From Pigmentiphaga kullae (lineage in GTDB: Bacteria; Pseudomonadota; Gammaproteobacteria; Burkholderiales; Burkholderiaceae_B), in the NCBI RefSeq assembly GCF_004216695.1, contig NZ_SGXC01000001.1, forward strand, positions 2,108,001 through 2,172,000: a stretch of 64,000 nucleotides of DNA, in the 5' to 3' direction. Under the pieces are notes generated by a model. That model searched no databases and was not told the origin of the DNA. It saw only the letters and a program-made list of their open reading frames with translations. Each line of letters begins with the position of its first letter. Position 1 is the stretch's first letter. Both the position numbers and the translations under genes were made by a program. This document shows positions 51,716-60,525 of the stretch, in pieces.

Positions 51716-54700
51716 ATGGCGGCTGATCTCACAGTAGCCCTGCGCGTCCAGGCCAAGCTGGACGATGCACGCAAGGCTGTCCAAAGCCTGAAGGGCGACA
51801 TTGTCGACCTGGGCCAGGCGGGCCAGCAGGCGACCACCGGCATGGCAAATGGCGCCACGGCGCCGTTCGATGCTGCTGCGAAATCGGCCCGCGATGCCGC
51901 CCGGGCGGCGGAGACCGTCGTCGCCACTCAGGAGGACCTGGCCGAGGCCGTCGACCAGGTCACGTCGGCGGAGGAGCGCCGGGCGCGCGCACTCGCTCAG
52001 TCGGCGCCGAACGAGGAGCAAGAGCGCAAGGCGCAGGAGTTCAAGAAGAAACAGGCCCAGGCCGCCAACGATGCCGGCGACGCAACGGAGAAAGAGCGCC
52101 AGGCCCTGGACCGCCTGGTCGCCATCCTGGATCCGGCCGCTGGCCAGGCCCAGCAGCTCGCCACGGCCCAGGCAACGCTGAACGCCGCCCTCGACAAAGG
52201 GGCGATCTCCGCTGATCAGCACACCCGCATGATGGCGCTTGTGCAGCAGCGCTATGCTGGCACGCGGGTTTCGGCTGCCCAGACCGCCGCGGCGATGCGC
52301 ATGCTGCCGGCGCAGTTCACGGACATCGCGACCTCGATCGTCTCCGGCATGCCGATCTGGATGGTCGCTATCCAGCAGGGCGGCCAGATCAAAGATTCGT
52401 TCGGCGGGATCAAGCCTGCGCTGGCAGCCATGCGTGCCGCGATTGGCCCTGCATCTCTCGCGCTGGGTGGCCTGGCGGCCGTCGGCGGCCTGCTGGTGGC
52501 GAACATGGTCGCGGCCGAGCGGCGGGCGCTAGCGCTGGCCGTAGCAGTGCAGACGACCGGCAACGCCGCGGGCGCCACGGCCGGTCGTATCGAGGCGGTG
52601 GCCGAGCAGGCCAACCGCATCAGCGGGATCAACGAACGTGTGGCGGAGGACGCCGCCGTCGCCATGGTTCAGGCCGGTCGCCTGGGAATGCCGGTCATCG
52701 CCAACCTGGTCACAGCGGTGGAAGGCTACGCCAAGGCCACCAAGTCCAGCACCGACGCCGCCGCGGCCAACCTGGCCAAGCTGTTTGTGAACCCGGCCCA
52801 GGCCGCCAAGCAGCTCGACGACCAGTTCAACCTGCTGACCGCCGCCGAGCGCCGGCACATCGCGCTGCTGGTGGAACAGGGGCGCACCGAGGAGGCCCAG
52901 CTCCAGCTCAGCCAACGCCTGGCCGAGCAGTTCGGCACGGTCCTGCCGCGCAACCTGGGCGTGCTCCAACGCGCCTGGGAGGGGGTAACTGGCGCCATCG
53001 GCGGGGCGTTCGCCGCGATGCTGCGGTGGGGCCAGGCCCCCACCCTCGAGAAGCAGATCGAGGCGCAGAAGACCGCGATCGCCAATCTGGAGTCCCAGAT
53101 CGCCGCAGGCGGCACCCGGGCCGCCCTCAAGCTGCCAGCGATGCTGAAGGCGGCCCAGGAGCAGTTGGCCACGCTGCAGCAGCAACAGGCGACGGAGGCG
53201 GCCAAGGCCGACGAGAGCGCGGCCAAGGTAACCAAGGATCGCCGCATCAAGCTGCTGCGCGAGCAGTTCGATGCGGAGACCAAGACGTACCAGACTGGCG
53301 CGGAGCAGCTCCAGAAAGAAAAGGAGAAGCTGGACGAGCTGCTCGCCGCCGGCCCCGATGGCGGTGGCATCAGCCAGGCGGAGTACGACGCGCGCCTCAA
53401 GGCGATCCGGGACCGGGCGAACAAGGGCACGCCGGCCGGCGACCGCGCTGGCCAGGTGGCCGCAGCGCGGATCAAGGCCGACCTGCAGATCCTGCAGGCC
53501 CAGATTCGGGACAGCGACGCCCTGGTGGTGCAGGAACTCGAGCGCGGGCGGATGAGCCTGAACGACGCTTACGCCCGCCGGATCGCGGACATCAACCGCG
53601 ACTACGACGCCCAGCGCGAGGCTCTGGAGAAGGAACTGACCGCGCCCGGGATGACGTCGTCTCGGAAGATCGAAATCGCTGCCCAGATCAAGGTTCTGGA
53701 GCAGTCCAAAGCCGCCGCGAGCCGTGACCTCGACGCCTGGAAGCGGGCCGAAGAGTTGAAATTGGTCAACCTGACGATCCGGCTACGGGTGGACACGGCC
53801 GCGATCACGGGGAACTTCGACCGGGCGGCAATCGAGGCGCAGTTGCGGCAGCAATACGCTGCTGATCTCGAGGTTGCAGGCAGGAACGAGGATCCAGCCG
53901 CTGCTGCGAAAGACCGCGAACGGATCGAGTTGCTGATCCAGGCCGGCGCCGCCCAGGCCGAGTTCAACAACAAGTTGGCTGAGGCCCAGCGGCTGCAGGC
54001 GCAGCTCGCGGTGCTGGAGGAAGCCATCCAGCAGCGTGCCAGCACCGGGGCGATTAGTCAGATCGAGGCGCAAGGGCAGATCAATCACGCCCGCGCCGCC
54101 CAGATCCCCATGTTGCAGGCAATCGCCGCGGAGCTGCAACGCGTGCGCGACGCCCTGCCGCCCGGTGCCGCGGCGACTCTCGACAGCATGACGACGAGCC
54201 TCGGTACGCTGCAGAACCAGATCGCGGCGACGACTCCCGTTGTCGTCGACCTGGGCACGCGCATGCGCAACACGGTGATTGACGGGCTGGCCGACGCGGC
54301 AGGGTCGGCCGTGGCGAATTTCCACAACCTGCGTGACGCGGCGGCGAGCACCCTGAAGCAAATCGCAGGGGACATCGTGCGCAGCGGCATCAAGCAGTTG
54401 CTCACGGACGCGTTTACCCCGGGCTCCGCCGGCGGCGGCGGTGGATCGCTGGCCGGGAGCTTGTTCAGCGCGGTGGGGAGCATTTTCGGCTTCGCCCAGG
54501 GCGGCCTGATCCGCGGGCCAGGGACGGGGACGAGCGACAGCATCCCGGCCGTGGTCGATGGGTCGCGCCCGATCCGGGTTGCCAACAACGAGTTCATCCA
54601 GCCAGAGCGTGCGGTGAATCACTACGGCGTCGGCTTCATGGAGTCGATCCGCACGCTGAAATTCCCCCGGCCGTCCTTTGCGTTCGGCGGCCTGGTCCGC

Positions 54701-54937
54701 GCGTCGCAAGCGATCGCCAGGTATGCGACGGGTGGTTCGGTCGCGGCATCGAGCGCCGATGCCGCGCCGAACGTCGTCGTCCAGTTCACCAACAACGGCA
54801 CGCCCAAGCGCATCGCTAGCCAAAGCCAGGAACTGTCTGGCCGGGATCTGGTGCTGGCTGTCGTGCTCGAGGACATCGAGACGGGCGGTCCGATCAGCCG
54901 GGGGCTGCCGACCGTTTTCAACCGCGGCGGGGCATGA
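51716..54937 (+). CDS. Tail length tape-measure protein
   Basis: 1073 residues. N-terminal coiled coil rich in Ala/Glu (52-130), then the conserved MLPAQFTDIATSIVSGMPIWMVAIQQGGQIKDSFGGIKPALAAM region of lambda H-type tape measures with hydrophobic segments (LALGGLAAVGGLLVANMV). Further helical repeats follow, and a C-terminal Gly-rich part (AGGGGGSLAGSLFSAVGSIFGFAQGGLIRGPGTGTSDSIPA). Length sets a tail of roughly 150 nm by the usual 0.15 nm per residue rule. Confidence 0.93.
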   Translation: MAADLTVALRVQAKLDDARKAVQSLKGDIVDLGQAGQQATTGMANGATAPFDAAAKSARDAARAAETVVATQEDLAEAVDQVTSAEERRARALAQSAPNEEQERKAQEFKKKQAQAANDAGDATEKERQALDRLVAILDPAAGQAQQLATAQATLNAALDKGAISADQHTRMMALVQQRYAGTRVSAAQTAAAMRMLPAQFTDIATSIVSGMPIWMVAIQQGGQIKDSFGGIKPALAAMRAAIGPASLALGGLAAVGGLLVANMVAAERRALALAVAVQTTGNAAGATAGRIEAVAEQANRISGINERVAEDAAVAMVQAGRLGMPVIANLVTAVEGYAKATKSSTDAAAANLAKLFVNPAQAAKQLDDQFNLLTAAERRHIALLVEQGRTEEAQLQLSQRLAEQFGTVLPRNLGVLQRAWEGVTGAIGGAFAAMLRWGQAPTLEKQIEAQKTAIANLESQIAAGGTRAALKLPAMLKAAQEQLATLQQQQATEAAKADESAAKVTKDRRIKLLREQFDAETKTYQTGAEQLQKEKEKLDELLAAGPDGGGISQAEYDARLKAIRDRANKGTPAGDRAGQVAAARIKADLQILQAQIRDSDALVVQELERGRMSLNDAYARRIADINRDYDAQREALEKELTAPGMTSSRKIEIAAQIKVLEQSKAAASRDLDAWKRAEELKLVNLTIRLRVDTAAITGNFDRAAIEAQLRQQYAADLEVAGRNEDPAAAAKDRERIELLIQAGAAQAEFNNKLAEAQRLQAQLAVLEEAIQQRASTGAISQIEAQGQINHARAAQIPMLQAIAAELQRVRDALPPGAAATLDSMTTSLGTLQNQIAATTPVVVDLGTRMRNTVIDGLADAAGSAVANFHNLRDAAASTLKQIAGDIVRSGIKQLLTDAFTPGSAGGGGGSLAGSLFSAVGSIFGFAQGGLIRGPGTGTSDSIPAVVDGSRPIRVANNEFIQPERAVNHYGVGFMESIRTLKFPRPSFAFGGLVRASQAIARYATGGSVAASSADAAPNVVVQFTNNGTPKRIASQSQELSGRDLVLAVVLEDIETGGPISRGLPTVFNRGGA

Positions 54938-54938
54938 C

Positions 54939-55301
54939 GTGGCGTACCCAACCTTTCCGGACTACCCGGAGTTCCTGGTCGACAACTACAAGCTGCAGCC
55001 GGCGGACAACGTCGATCGCACCGAGTTCGAGGACGGCTATGTCAAACAGGATCCCCTCAATACGCGCCAGCGATACGAGGTGCCCGTGCAGTACCGGCTG
55101 CATACGCAGGCCGAGCAGCTCGCCTTCGAATCCTGGCGGCGGCAGGCCCTGCGGTCCGGTGCGCTGCACTTCGAGTGGTACGACCCGGTCTACCACGAGC
55201 TGCGCCGGGCCAGGATCGTCGGCGGCACGGTGGAATACACCCCGCTGACGGACCGATTCGACGAATGGACGGTCTCGTTCTCCCTGGAGTACTGGGTCTG
55301 A
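54939..55301 (+). CDS. Minor tail protein
   Basis: 120 residues from GTG 54939, one base after the tape-measure stop. YPTFPDYPEFLVDNYKLQPADNVDRTEFEDGYVKQDPLNTRQRYEVPVQYRLHTQAEQLAFESWRRQ and FDEWTVSFSLEYWV are typical of small distal-tail proteins located after the tape measure. Confidence 0.8.
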   Translation: MAYPTFPDYPEFLVDNYKLQPADNVDRTEFEDGYVKQDPLNTRQRYEVPVQYRLHTQAEQLAFESWRRQALRSGALHFEWYDPVYHELRRARIVGGTVEYTPLTDRFDEWTVSFSLEYWV

Positions 55302-55302
55302 C

Positions 55303-55779
55303 ATGGCGCGTCTCAAGTCCTCGCGGTACGTCGAAAATGCCCTGGCGCTGTCGGCCGACGAGGCGCCGATCTACCTGCTCGAGATCTCGCATGTTCTCGT
55401 GGCCACGCCGCTGCGATTCGTCAACGACAACCAGGACGTCGTCAGCAACGGCAACAACTACGTCGCCTGCGCGTTCGCGGTGCAGCTGCCGTCCGATCAG
55501 GATCGGACGACGCCTCGGGCCAGGCTGTCCATCGATACCCTGGGAGGCGATATCTCGGCGTTCCTCGAGCGCACACACGGCGGCCGGGGCGCGGTCCTCA
55601 AGGTGTTGCAGATCCTGCGCAGCCAGCCCGATTTCATCGAAGACGAGTTCGTGCTGGACATGAGCAACGTGGTCGCGGCCGTGCCAACCATCCAGGCCGA
55701 CCTAGGCTACGACGACGTGCTCAACAAACCCGGTACGCCTTACACCTATCGGCCGGAGACGGCCCCGGGGTTGTTCTGA
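55303..55779 (+). CDS. DUF1833-family minor tail protein
   Basis: 158 residues. PIYLLEISHVLVATPLRFVNDNQDVVSNGNNYVACAFAVQLPSDQDRTTPRARLSIDTLGGDISAFLE matches DUF1833, a distal tail family in siphoviruses with Mu-type heads. Its final base overlaps the next start. Confidence 0.9.
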   Translation: MARLKSSRYVENALALSADEAPIYLLEISHVLVATPLRFVNDNQDVVSNGNNYVACAFAVQLPSDQDRTTPRARLSIDTLGGDISAFLERTHGGRGAVLKVLQILRSQPDFIEDEFVLDMSNVVAAVPTIQADLGYDDVLNKPGTPYTYRPETAPGLF

Positions 55780-56153
55780 TGCCGCATTGGTCCGATTCCT
55801 ACATCGATATTCCCCACGCGCAGCGCGACTGCGGCGAGCTTGTGGAGCTGGTGCTGCGCGACGTGTTCGGCCGCGATATGACGTTTCCCCGCAAGCAGTC
55901 GTCCAACCTGCTGCACCGCGCGCGCCTGATCACCAAGTACGCCCAGGATTTCGCGCGCCCCGTCGACGCGCCGTTCGATGGGGCCGGCGTGCTGATCCTG
56001 GCCAGGGGCCGGGCAGCACACATCGGCCTGTACTGCGCGATCGAGCAGGGGTACATCCTTCACAGCGACGAGTGGTTTGGCGCATCGGTGCGCGAACCCG
56101 TCAACCGTCTGGAAAACCGGTATGTCATCCAAGGCTACTACGCCTGGCTCTAA
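55779..56153 (+). CDS. NlpC/P60-like tail assembly peptidase (lambda K-like)
   Basis: 124 residues. AQRDCGELVELVLRDVFG supplies the catalytic Cys and AAHIGLYCAIEQGYILHS the His of the papain-like NlpC/P60 fold. Shorter than many K proteins. It probably acts in tail tip maturation or local peptidoglycan cleavage during DNA entry. Its 3' end overlaps the J-like gene by 32 bp. Confidence 0.83.
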   Translation: MPHWSDSYIDIPHAQRDCGELVELVLRDVFGRDMTFPRKQSSNLLHRARLITKYAQDFARPVDAPFDGAGVLILARGRAAHIGLYCAIEQGYILHSDEWFGASVREPVNRLENRYVIQGYYAWL

Positions 56154-59100
56154 AAAAGCCGGCGTCCTCGAGGCGGTCTATCTGCCGAACCCGCTGATGC
56201 CCGCCAGCCGCCGCACGATCACCCGGCTGCTGGGCACCGGCCACGACACAGTGGACAGCGTGGTGCGGCGCCTGGCGCTGCAGGCGACCCCGCTCGAGGT
56301 CACGCTGAACGCCAGGTCCATCCCGCGGCGGCGCTGGCCGCGGGTGCGCGTTCGTGCGGGGGATCTGCTGGTCATGCGGCAGGTCGTGCGGGGAACCGGT
56401 GCGGGTGAGGCCGCCGCGGCCTCGGCTGTTGCCGCGGGGAAGACCGCAGCCACGGCCGCGGCGATCAATCTGGCCGTGACCTTCGCGGTGAACCTGGCAA
56501 TCGGCGTGGCGCTGTCGTTCGTCGCGCAAGCGCTGTTCGGCCCGAAGCGCCAGGCGGCCGCGAAGGCCCGCAACGATCCGGCGAACTATTCCCTGGACGG
56601 CGGCAGCAACCAGGTGCGCACCTACGGCCCGCTTCCTCTGGTGCTGGGCGAACACCAGGTGTTCCCGGACTACGCGTCGCGGCCATGGTCCGAGAACGTG
56701 CCTGACCCGAGCACCACGCACGAGGTGGTCAACAACACCCCGCGCTACGAGTCCCAGACCGCGCCGGCATTCGTCTGGGATGCGATCGCCGACGAGCCTG
56801 AGGCGCCCTGGGTCGAGCTGCTGCCGCCCGACATCTCCGGCTACGGGTATTACGGTGATGGCCAAGTCCGTGAATACGAACGGGTGGGCGGGACGGTTAC
56901 GCAGCCCCATACGTTCGTCACGCGGTACAACCCCGGCGGCCCATTCGAGCACATTGCGACCTACGACAGCTATGCGGCCTGGCAGACCGGTGGCGAATTC
57001 CCTGGGCCGCCGCCAACTTGGCACGACCCCGGCACGTATCTCGACATCATCGTTGGTTATGGGTATTACGAGACGTTCAACAGCGAGCGGCTCTGCAGCA
57101 TATTTAATCTCGGCTTCGGCGACCTGGAGGTCTCGGCGCTGCGCATCGGCTCCTCGCCTCTCGAACAGTACTCCGCGTGGTCCCGGCATGACAGCTGGGT
57201 GCCCGCTGGCCAGCTCGATCGCACCCGGCTGACGGGCTACACGACGGACGGCTGGATCGGCGACGATTTCCCGACCAACGTTCAGATCGCGGAGGGCGGA
57301 AAACTCGAGCAGCACGAGGGCGTCGACAACGATGGCTGGATCGAGCGCCGCAGTAGCGGGGTGGGCTGCAACTACGTCCAGTTCGACATCGCCGGCCGGC
57401 TGTTCCGGTCTGCCGGCGGCGGTATTGAGACGCTCGCCTGCGATTTCGAGGGCCAGTATCGCAAGGTCGGCGACGCGGGCTGGACCGCGTTTCCGTTCTC
57501 GATCTCGATCTCGAGCGGCAGCACAACGCCGGTGCGACATACGTTCCGGCACTACATGCCCGAGGTGGCCAACTACGACGTACGCGTGCGACGCCTCACC
57601 CCAGACCCGACCGAGGCGAACGACGTCAGCGAGCTGGAGCTGACGCGGATCAAATTCTTTCGCCCCGATCCCGCGCTATACCCCGCCCAGCGGCGCCTGG
57701 CGCTGCTGATCAGGGCCTCGGGCCAGCTCAATGGGCGTCTGGAGCGCCTGAGCGCGTTCGTGAGGCCCCGGCATTGGATCTGGGACAGCGCAGCGCCGTG
57801 GACGCCAGGGCTCTATCCCGGCGACGGGGCAGCGCCCTGGGTGTGGGGAAACACGACGAACCCCGCCTGGCTCTTCCTCTACTACGCCCGGGGCGGCTTC
57901 CTGAACAGCAGCGCGACGCCCGCCTACCTGGGCGGTGGCCAGGGCTGGCTGGATCGGCCCGACCCTACGAACGGCCCCCGCCTGTTCGGCGCCGGCCTGA
58001 CGAATGACCGGCTGGACTATGCCGCGATCATCGCCTGGGGGCAGTTCTGCCAGGCAAACGGCCTGGAATGCCGCATGGTGGTCATCGAGCAGATGTCCGC
58101 CGGGGAGGTTCTGGACGTCATCGCTGGAGCCGGCCGCGCCTCGAAAACCTGGGCGACGGGGCGGCTGGGCGTCGTCTGGGAGGCGCCTGGCCAGCCGACC
58201 GTCGGTTCGTTCGGCATGGCCAACATCGTCGCAGGCTCGTTCCAGATCGCGTATGACACCGATGAATCGGTCGACGAGTTCGTGCTGGCCTACACCAACA
58301 GCGACGACGACTACGCGGCGGACACGGTGTATTCCCCAGTGCCGGGTGTGCCGCTGCCGGTTAACCAGAAGTCCAGCCCGGCCGGTTACGCCATGCCTCG
58401 TAGCCAGGCCCAGCGGCAGAACAACCTGGTCGCGGCGTCCAAGTACTTCCACCGGCGCAGGATCATGTGGCAGAGCGGCTGGGATGCCGCGCTCGTGCAA
58501 CGCGGCGACATCGTGGCCCTGGCCCACGATCTCACGCAATGGGCGTACAGCGGCCGCCTGGTCGGCCTCGAGGCCGCCGGTGGCCAGATCCGCCGCATCT
58601 CGCTGTCGTGCTGGGTCGAGAATCCGTCCGGCGCCGCGACGTTCTACGTCTGGGTGCGGCGGCCGGACAACACCTGGGCCAGCGTGGAGTGTGTCCCGCC
58701 AGTCGGCCGGGTACAGGAACTGGACGTGGTCAGCGCGTGGCCGGTGGCCAGCGCGCCGGGCGTGCTGTCGTCGACGTTAGGCACCGAGAACGCTGGCAGC
58801 GTGTTCCCGAGGTCAATCCCGGAGGACTGGACGCTGTTCGCTGGCCCGACGCCCACCCCGGGTAAGCGAGTGCGGATCATGGCCATGGAGCCGGGCGAGC
58901 GCGGACGCGTCCGGATCACCGCCCGCGACGAATACGAGGAGTACTACCCGTTGGAATATGGCTGGAGCGGCACCCCGGCCATCCCGGCGGACGATGGCCT
59001 GGTCGCCCGGGCGTTCAACCCTGCGCTGGCTCCCGCGGCCGCTGGCGCCTGGATGTTGCGGTGGGAGCTGGACAACGCCTATGGCGCCGAGGTAACCGTG

Positions 59101-59277
59101 GCGGCCAATCATGGGCCGTTCGAACAGGTGCCTATCAGTGGGGCGATCGCCGTGGCGGGCCGGGAGCTGCTGCTACCGGCCTATCCCGCCGGCACCCATC
59201 TCGACATCCACGTGCTGCCGAAGGCGGCGGGCACGCCCATCGCGATTGAAGGGGCGACCCTCGAAGCAACGGTTTGA
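56122..59277 (+). CDS. Host-specificity tail tip protein (gpJ-like)
   Basis: 1051 residues from ATG 56122 (GGAAAACCGG upstream). An N-terminal part similar to lambda I/J (RSIPRRRWPRVRVRAGDLLVMRQVV), a membrane-like helix (AAINLAVTFAVNLAIGVALSFVAQALF), then the J core with DPANYSLDGGSNQVRTYGPLPLVLGEHQVFPDYASRPW, a large central domain, the conserved GRASKTWATGRLGVVWEAPGQPTVGSFGMANIVAGSF segment (about 680-720) and C-terminal fibronectin-like strands. It binds the host receptor and forms the tail tip. Confidence 0.88.
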   Translation: MSSKATTPGSKKAGVLEAVYLPNPLMPASRRTITRLLGTGHDTVDSVVRRLALQATPLEVTLNARSIPRRRWPRVRVRAGDLLVMRQVVRGTGAGEAAAASAVAAGKTAATAAAINLAVTFAVNLAIGVALSFVAQALFGPKRQAAAKARNDPANYSLDGGSNQVRTYGPLPLVLGEHQVFPDYASRPWSENVPDPSTTHEVVNNTPRYESQTAPAFVWDAIADEPEAPWVELLPPDISGYGYYGDGQVREYERVGGTVTQPHTFVTRYNPGGPFEHIATYDSYAAWQTGGEFPGPPPTWHDPGTYLDIIVGYGYYETFNSERLCSIFNLGFGDLEVSALRIGSSPLEQYSAWSRHDSWVPAGQLDRTRLTGYTTDGWIGDDFPTNVQIAEGGKLEQHEGVDNDGWIERRSSGVGCNYVQFDIAGRLFRSAGGGIETLACDFEGQYRKVGDAGWTAFPFSISISSGSTTPVRHTFRHYMPEVANYDVRVRRLTPDPTEANDVSELELTRIKFFRPDPALYPAQRRLALLIRASGQLNGRLERLSAFVRPRHWIWDSAAPWTPGLYPGDGAAPWVWGNTTNPAWLFLYYARGGFLNSSATPAYLGGGQGWLDRPDPTNGPRLFGAGLTNDRLDYAAIIAWGQFCQANGLECRMVVIEQMSAGEVLDVIAGAGRASKTWATGRLGVVWEAPGQPTVGSFGMANIVAGSFQIAYDTDESVDEFVLAYTNSDDDYAADTVYSPVPGVPLPVNQKSSPAGYAMPRSQAQRQNNLVAASKYFHRRRIMWQSGWDAALVQRGDIVALAHDLTQWAYSGRLVGLEAAGGQIRRISLSCWVENPSGAATFYVWVRRPDNTWASVECVPPVGRVQELDVVSAWPVASAPGVLSSTLGTENAGSVFPRSIPEDWTLFAGPTPTPGKRVRIMAMEPGERGRVRITARDEYEEYYPLEYGWSGTPAIPADDGLVARAFNPALAPAAAGAWMLRWELDNAYGAEVTVAANHGPFEQVPISGAIAVAGRELLLPAYPAGTHLDIHVLPKAAGTPIAIEGATLEATV

Positions 59278-59287
59278 AGACGGGCGA

Positions 59288-59317
59288 CGTGGCCAGGTGC
59301 TGGAACACCTGGCCACG
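59288..59317 (+). terminator. Strong hairpin after the J-like gene
   Basis: CGTGGCCAGGTG and CACCTGGCCACG form a perfect 12-bp stem with a 6-nt loop, 10 bp after the J stop. No U-run follows (CCCCC), so it is not a standard intrinsic terminator. It may be an mRNA stabiliser or a Rho-linked end. The gap 59318-59423 has no other feature apart from AT-rich sequence before the methylase start. Confidence 0.45.
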
Positions 59318-59423
59318 CCCCCAGATTGCAGAGCGAGCTGCAAGCCAGGCAAGGCCCGCCACCCTGTACAGAGCGTGCCAAGCCTACCAGAAATATTTCA
59401 ACCTACGAAATAGGCTTGCAAGA

Positions 59424-60212
59424 ATGAACCCTCAACCGATCATCCCGTGGCTGGGCGGCAAGCGCCGCCTGGCCGACACGCTGCTCACCCGCTTCCCGCC
59501 CCATACCTGCTACGTCGAGGTGTTCGCCGGCGGGGCCGCGCTCTATTTCCTGAGGCACCCGGCCGAGGTGGAGGTCATCAACGATGTCAACGGCGAGCTG
59601 GTGAACCTGTACCGGGTCGTCAAGCACCACCTCGAGGAGTTCGTCAGGCAGTTCAAATGGTCCCTGGCCAGCCGGGAGATGTTCAAGTGGCTGCAGCTGA
59701 CCGTGCCGGCGACGCTGACGGACATCCAGCGGGCGGCCAGGTTCTTCTACCTACAGCACAACGCGTTCGGTGGGCGGGTCGAGAGCCAGTCGTGGGGCAC
59801 TGCGACTACGGCGCCGCCGGTCAACCTGCTTAGGATCGAGGAGAACCTGAGCGCAGCGCATTTGCGCCTGGCCAGCGCCTATATCGAGAACCTGGACTGG
59901 CAGGAGTGCATCCAGCGCTACGATCGCCCCCACAGCTTCTTCTACATGGATCCGCCGTACTGGGAGACCGAGGGCTATGGCGTGGCGTTCGCCTGGGAGC
60001 AGTACGAGCGCATGGCCGATGTGCTCAGGTCCCTGAAGGGAAAAGCGCTGGTTAGCCTGAACGACCATCCGGACGTCCGGCGGGCGTTCCAGGGGTTCCA
60101 GATGGAGGCCGTCGACATCTCGTACACGCTGGCAGTTGGCAAGGCGGCCGACCGGCGCGAGCTGATTATCTACAGCTGGGACCGGGACGCCGAGCCGGCC
60201 GGGCTTTTCTAG
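59424..60212 (+). CDS. D12-class N6-adenine DNA methyltransferase (Dam-like)
   Basis: 262 residues from ATG 59424; an in-frame extension upstream crosses the hairpin and is unlikely. PIIPWLGGKRRLADTLLTRFP is the N-terminal AdoMet motif, YVEVFAGGAALYF (30-42) motif I, and YMDPPYW with DPPY at 176-179 the catalytic motif IV. Typical of phage Dam-like enzymes that methylate GATC-type sites. As the last gene before the right end it holds the place of mom in Mu, so protection of phage DNA from restriction is likely. Site specificity cannot be read from sequence. Confidence 0.9.
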   Translation: MNPQPIIPWLGGKRRLADTLLTRFPPHTCYVEVFAGGAALYFLRHPAEVEVINDVNGELVNLYRVVKHHLEEFVRQFKWSLASREMFKWLQLTVPATLTDIQRAARFFYLQHNAFGGRVESQSWGTATTAPPVNLLRIEENLSAAHLRLASAYIENLDWQECIQRYDRPHSFFYMDPPYWETEGYGVAFAWEQYERMADVLRSLKGKALVSLNDHPDVRRAFQGFQMEAVDISYTLAVGKAADRRELIIYSWDRDAEPAGLF

Positions 60213-60296
60213 CGTGGAATTAGGTTACTGGTGGTGAAATCCCTCGACCGGAGATTTATCGCACCAATCGGGCCGCTTATATCGCGCGGCGCTTCA
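60213..60296. repeat. Prophage right end with transposase-binding repeats
   Basis: 84 bp without a gene. Read inward from 60296 it begins TGAAGCGCCGCGCGATATA, then CCCGAT and GCGATAAATC, the same blocks at the same offsets as the left end. Presumed MuA-binding sites. Confidence 0.8.
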
Positions 60297-60302
60297 GCGG
60301 CC
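60297..60302. repeat. Target-site duplication, right copy (GCGGCC)
   Basis: Matches the six bases at 22486-22491, just outside the other prophage end. Confidence 0.9.
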
Positions 60303-60340
60303 AGGCCCGCGCGGCGCAGTGGGGTGGAGAAGGATGGCAT
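60297..60340 (-). pseudogene. TonB-dependent siderophore receptor, 5' fragment (start codon and 14 codons)
   Basis: ATG at 60340 followed by PSFSTPLRRAGLA then two bases of an Ala codon up to the insertion site. Joined to the left fragment after removing one GCGGCC copy it continues AALGALPAALLAQTTEPA, a standard signal peptide with cleavage near AQT. The fragment has the Fur box 40 bp upstream and reads into the prophage right end, antisense to the methylase gene. Confidence 0.88.
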
Positions 60341-60379
60341 GGGAACGACGTCCGACGTGGGTGGAAATAAATCTTTTAA

Positions 60380-60394
60380 TGATAATTATTATCA
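60380..60394 (-). promoter_or_regulatory. Fur box of the interrupted siderophore receptor gene
   Basis: TGATAATTATTATCA is an exact 7-1-7 palindrome matching the Fur consensus core. It lies in AT-rich DNA 40 bp before the receptor start codon at 60340 and about 158 bp from the tupA-like stop. Under iron limitation Fur should release it and drive leftward transcription. Confidence 0.88.
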
Positions 60395-60453
60395 ATTCTA
60401 TTTCAATGGGGAAGTTGTAAGAGTCGGATCGTTCGGGACAGCTTGCGAAGGAC

Positions 60454-60479
60454 AAAAAAAGCGGCCTGGAAAGGCCGCT
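60454..60479 (-). terminator. Intrinsic terminator of the tup operon
   Basis: On the minus strand AGCGGCCT and AGGCCGCT make an 8-bp stem with a 4-nt loop, followed by seven T residues. It is 47 bp after the binding-protein stop and would also shield the receptor promoter from read-through. Confidence 0.9.
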
Positions 60480-60525
60480 CCGCAGGAATGCGTGGCAAGG
60501 CCCGGCGGCTGGGCCGGGCCGGCCG

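Larger units (their letters stand above)
22492..60296. mobile_element. Mu-like transposable prophage (siphovirus-type tail), 37.8 kb, apparently complete
   Basis: Ends are TGAACAGAGGTGAGATATA on the left and, read inward, TGAAGCGCCGCGCGATATA on the right. Further shared blocks CCCGAT and GCGATAAATC lie at matching offsets. Between them are all expected modules: leftward early genes with MuA (DDE) and MuB, a divergent repressor, lysis genes, Mu-like head genes gp27 to T, and a tape-measure/J tail typical of siphoviruses. The leftward transposition genes recall BcepMu, while the tail recalls the Pseudomonas B3/D3112 group. No inactivating mutation was seen in essential genes. It inserted in the signal-peptide region of a TonB receptor gene. 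Confidence 0.96.

Noticed and set aside
22492-60296. Site-specific integration next to a tRNA
   Set aside because: No integrase or tRNA is present. MuA/MuB, TGAA ends and a 6-bp duplication show transposition.
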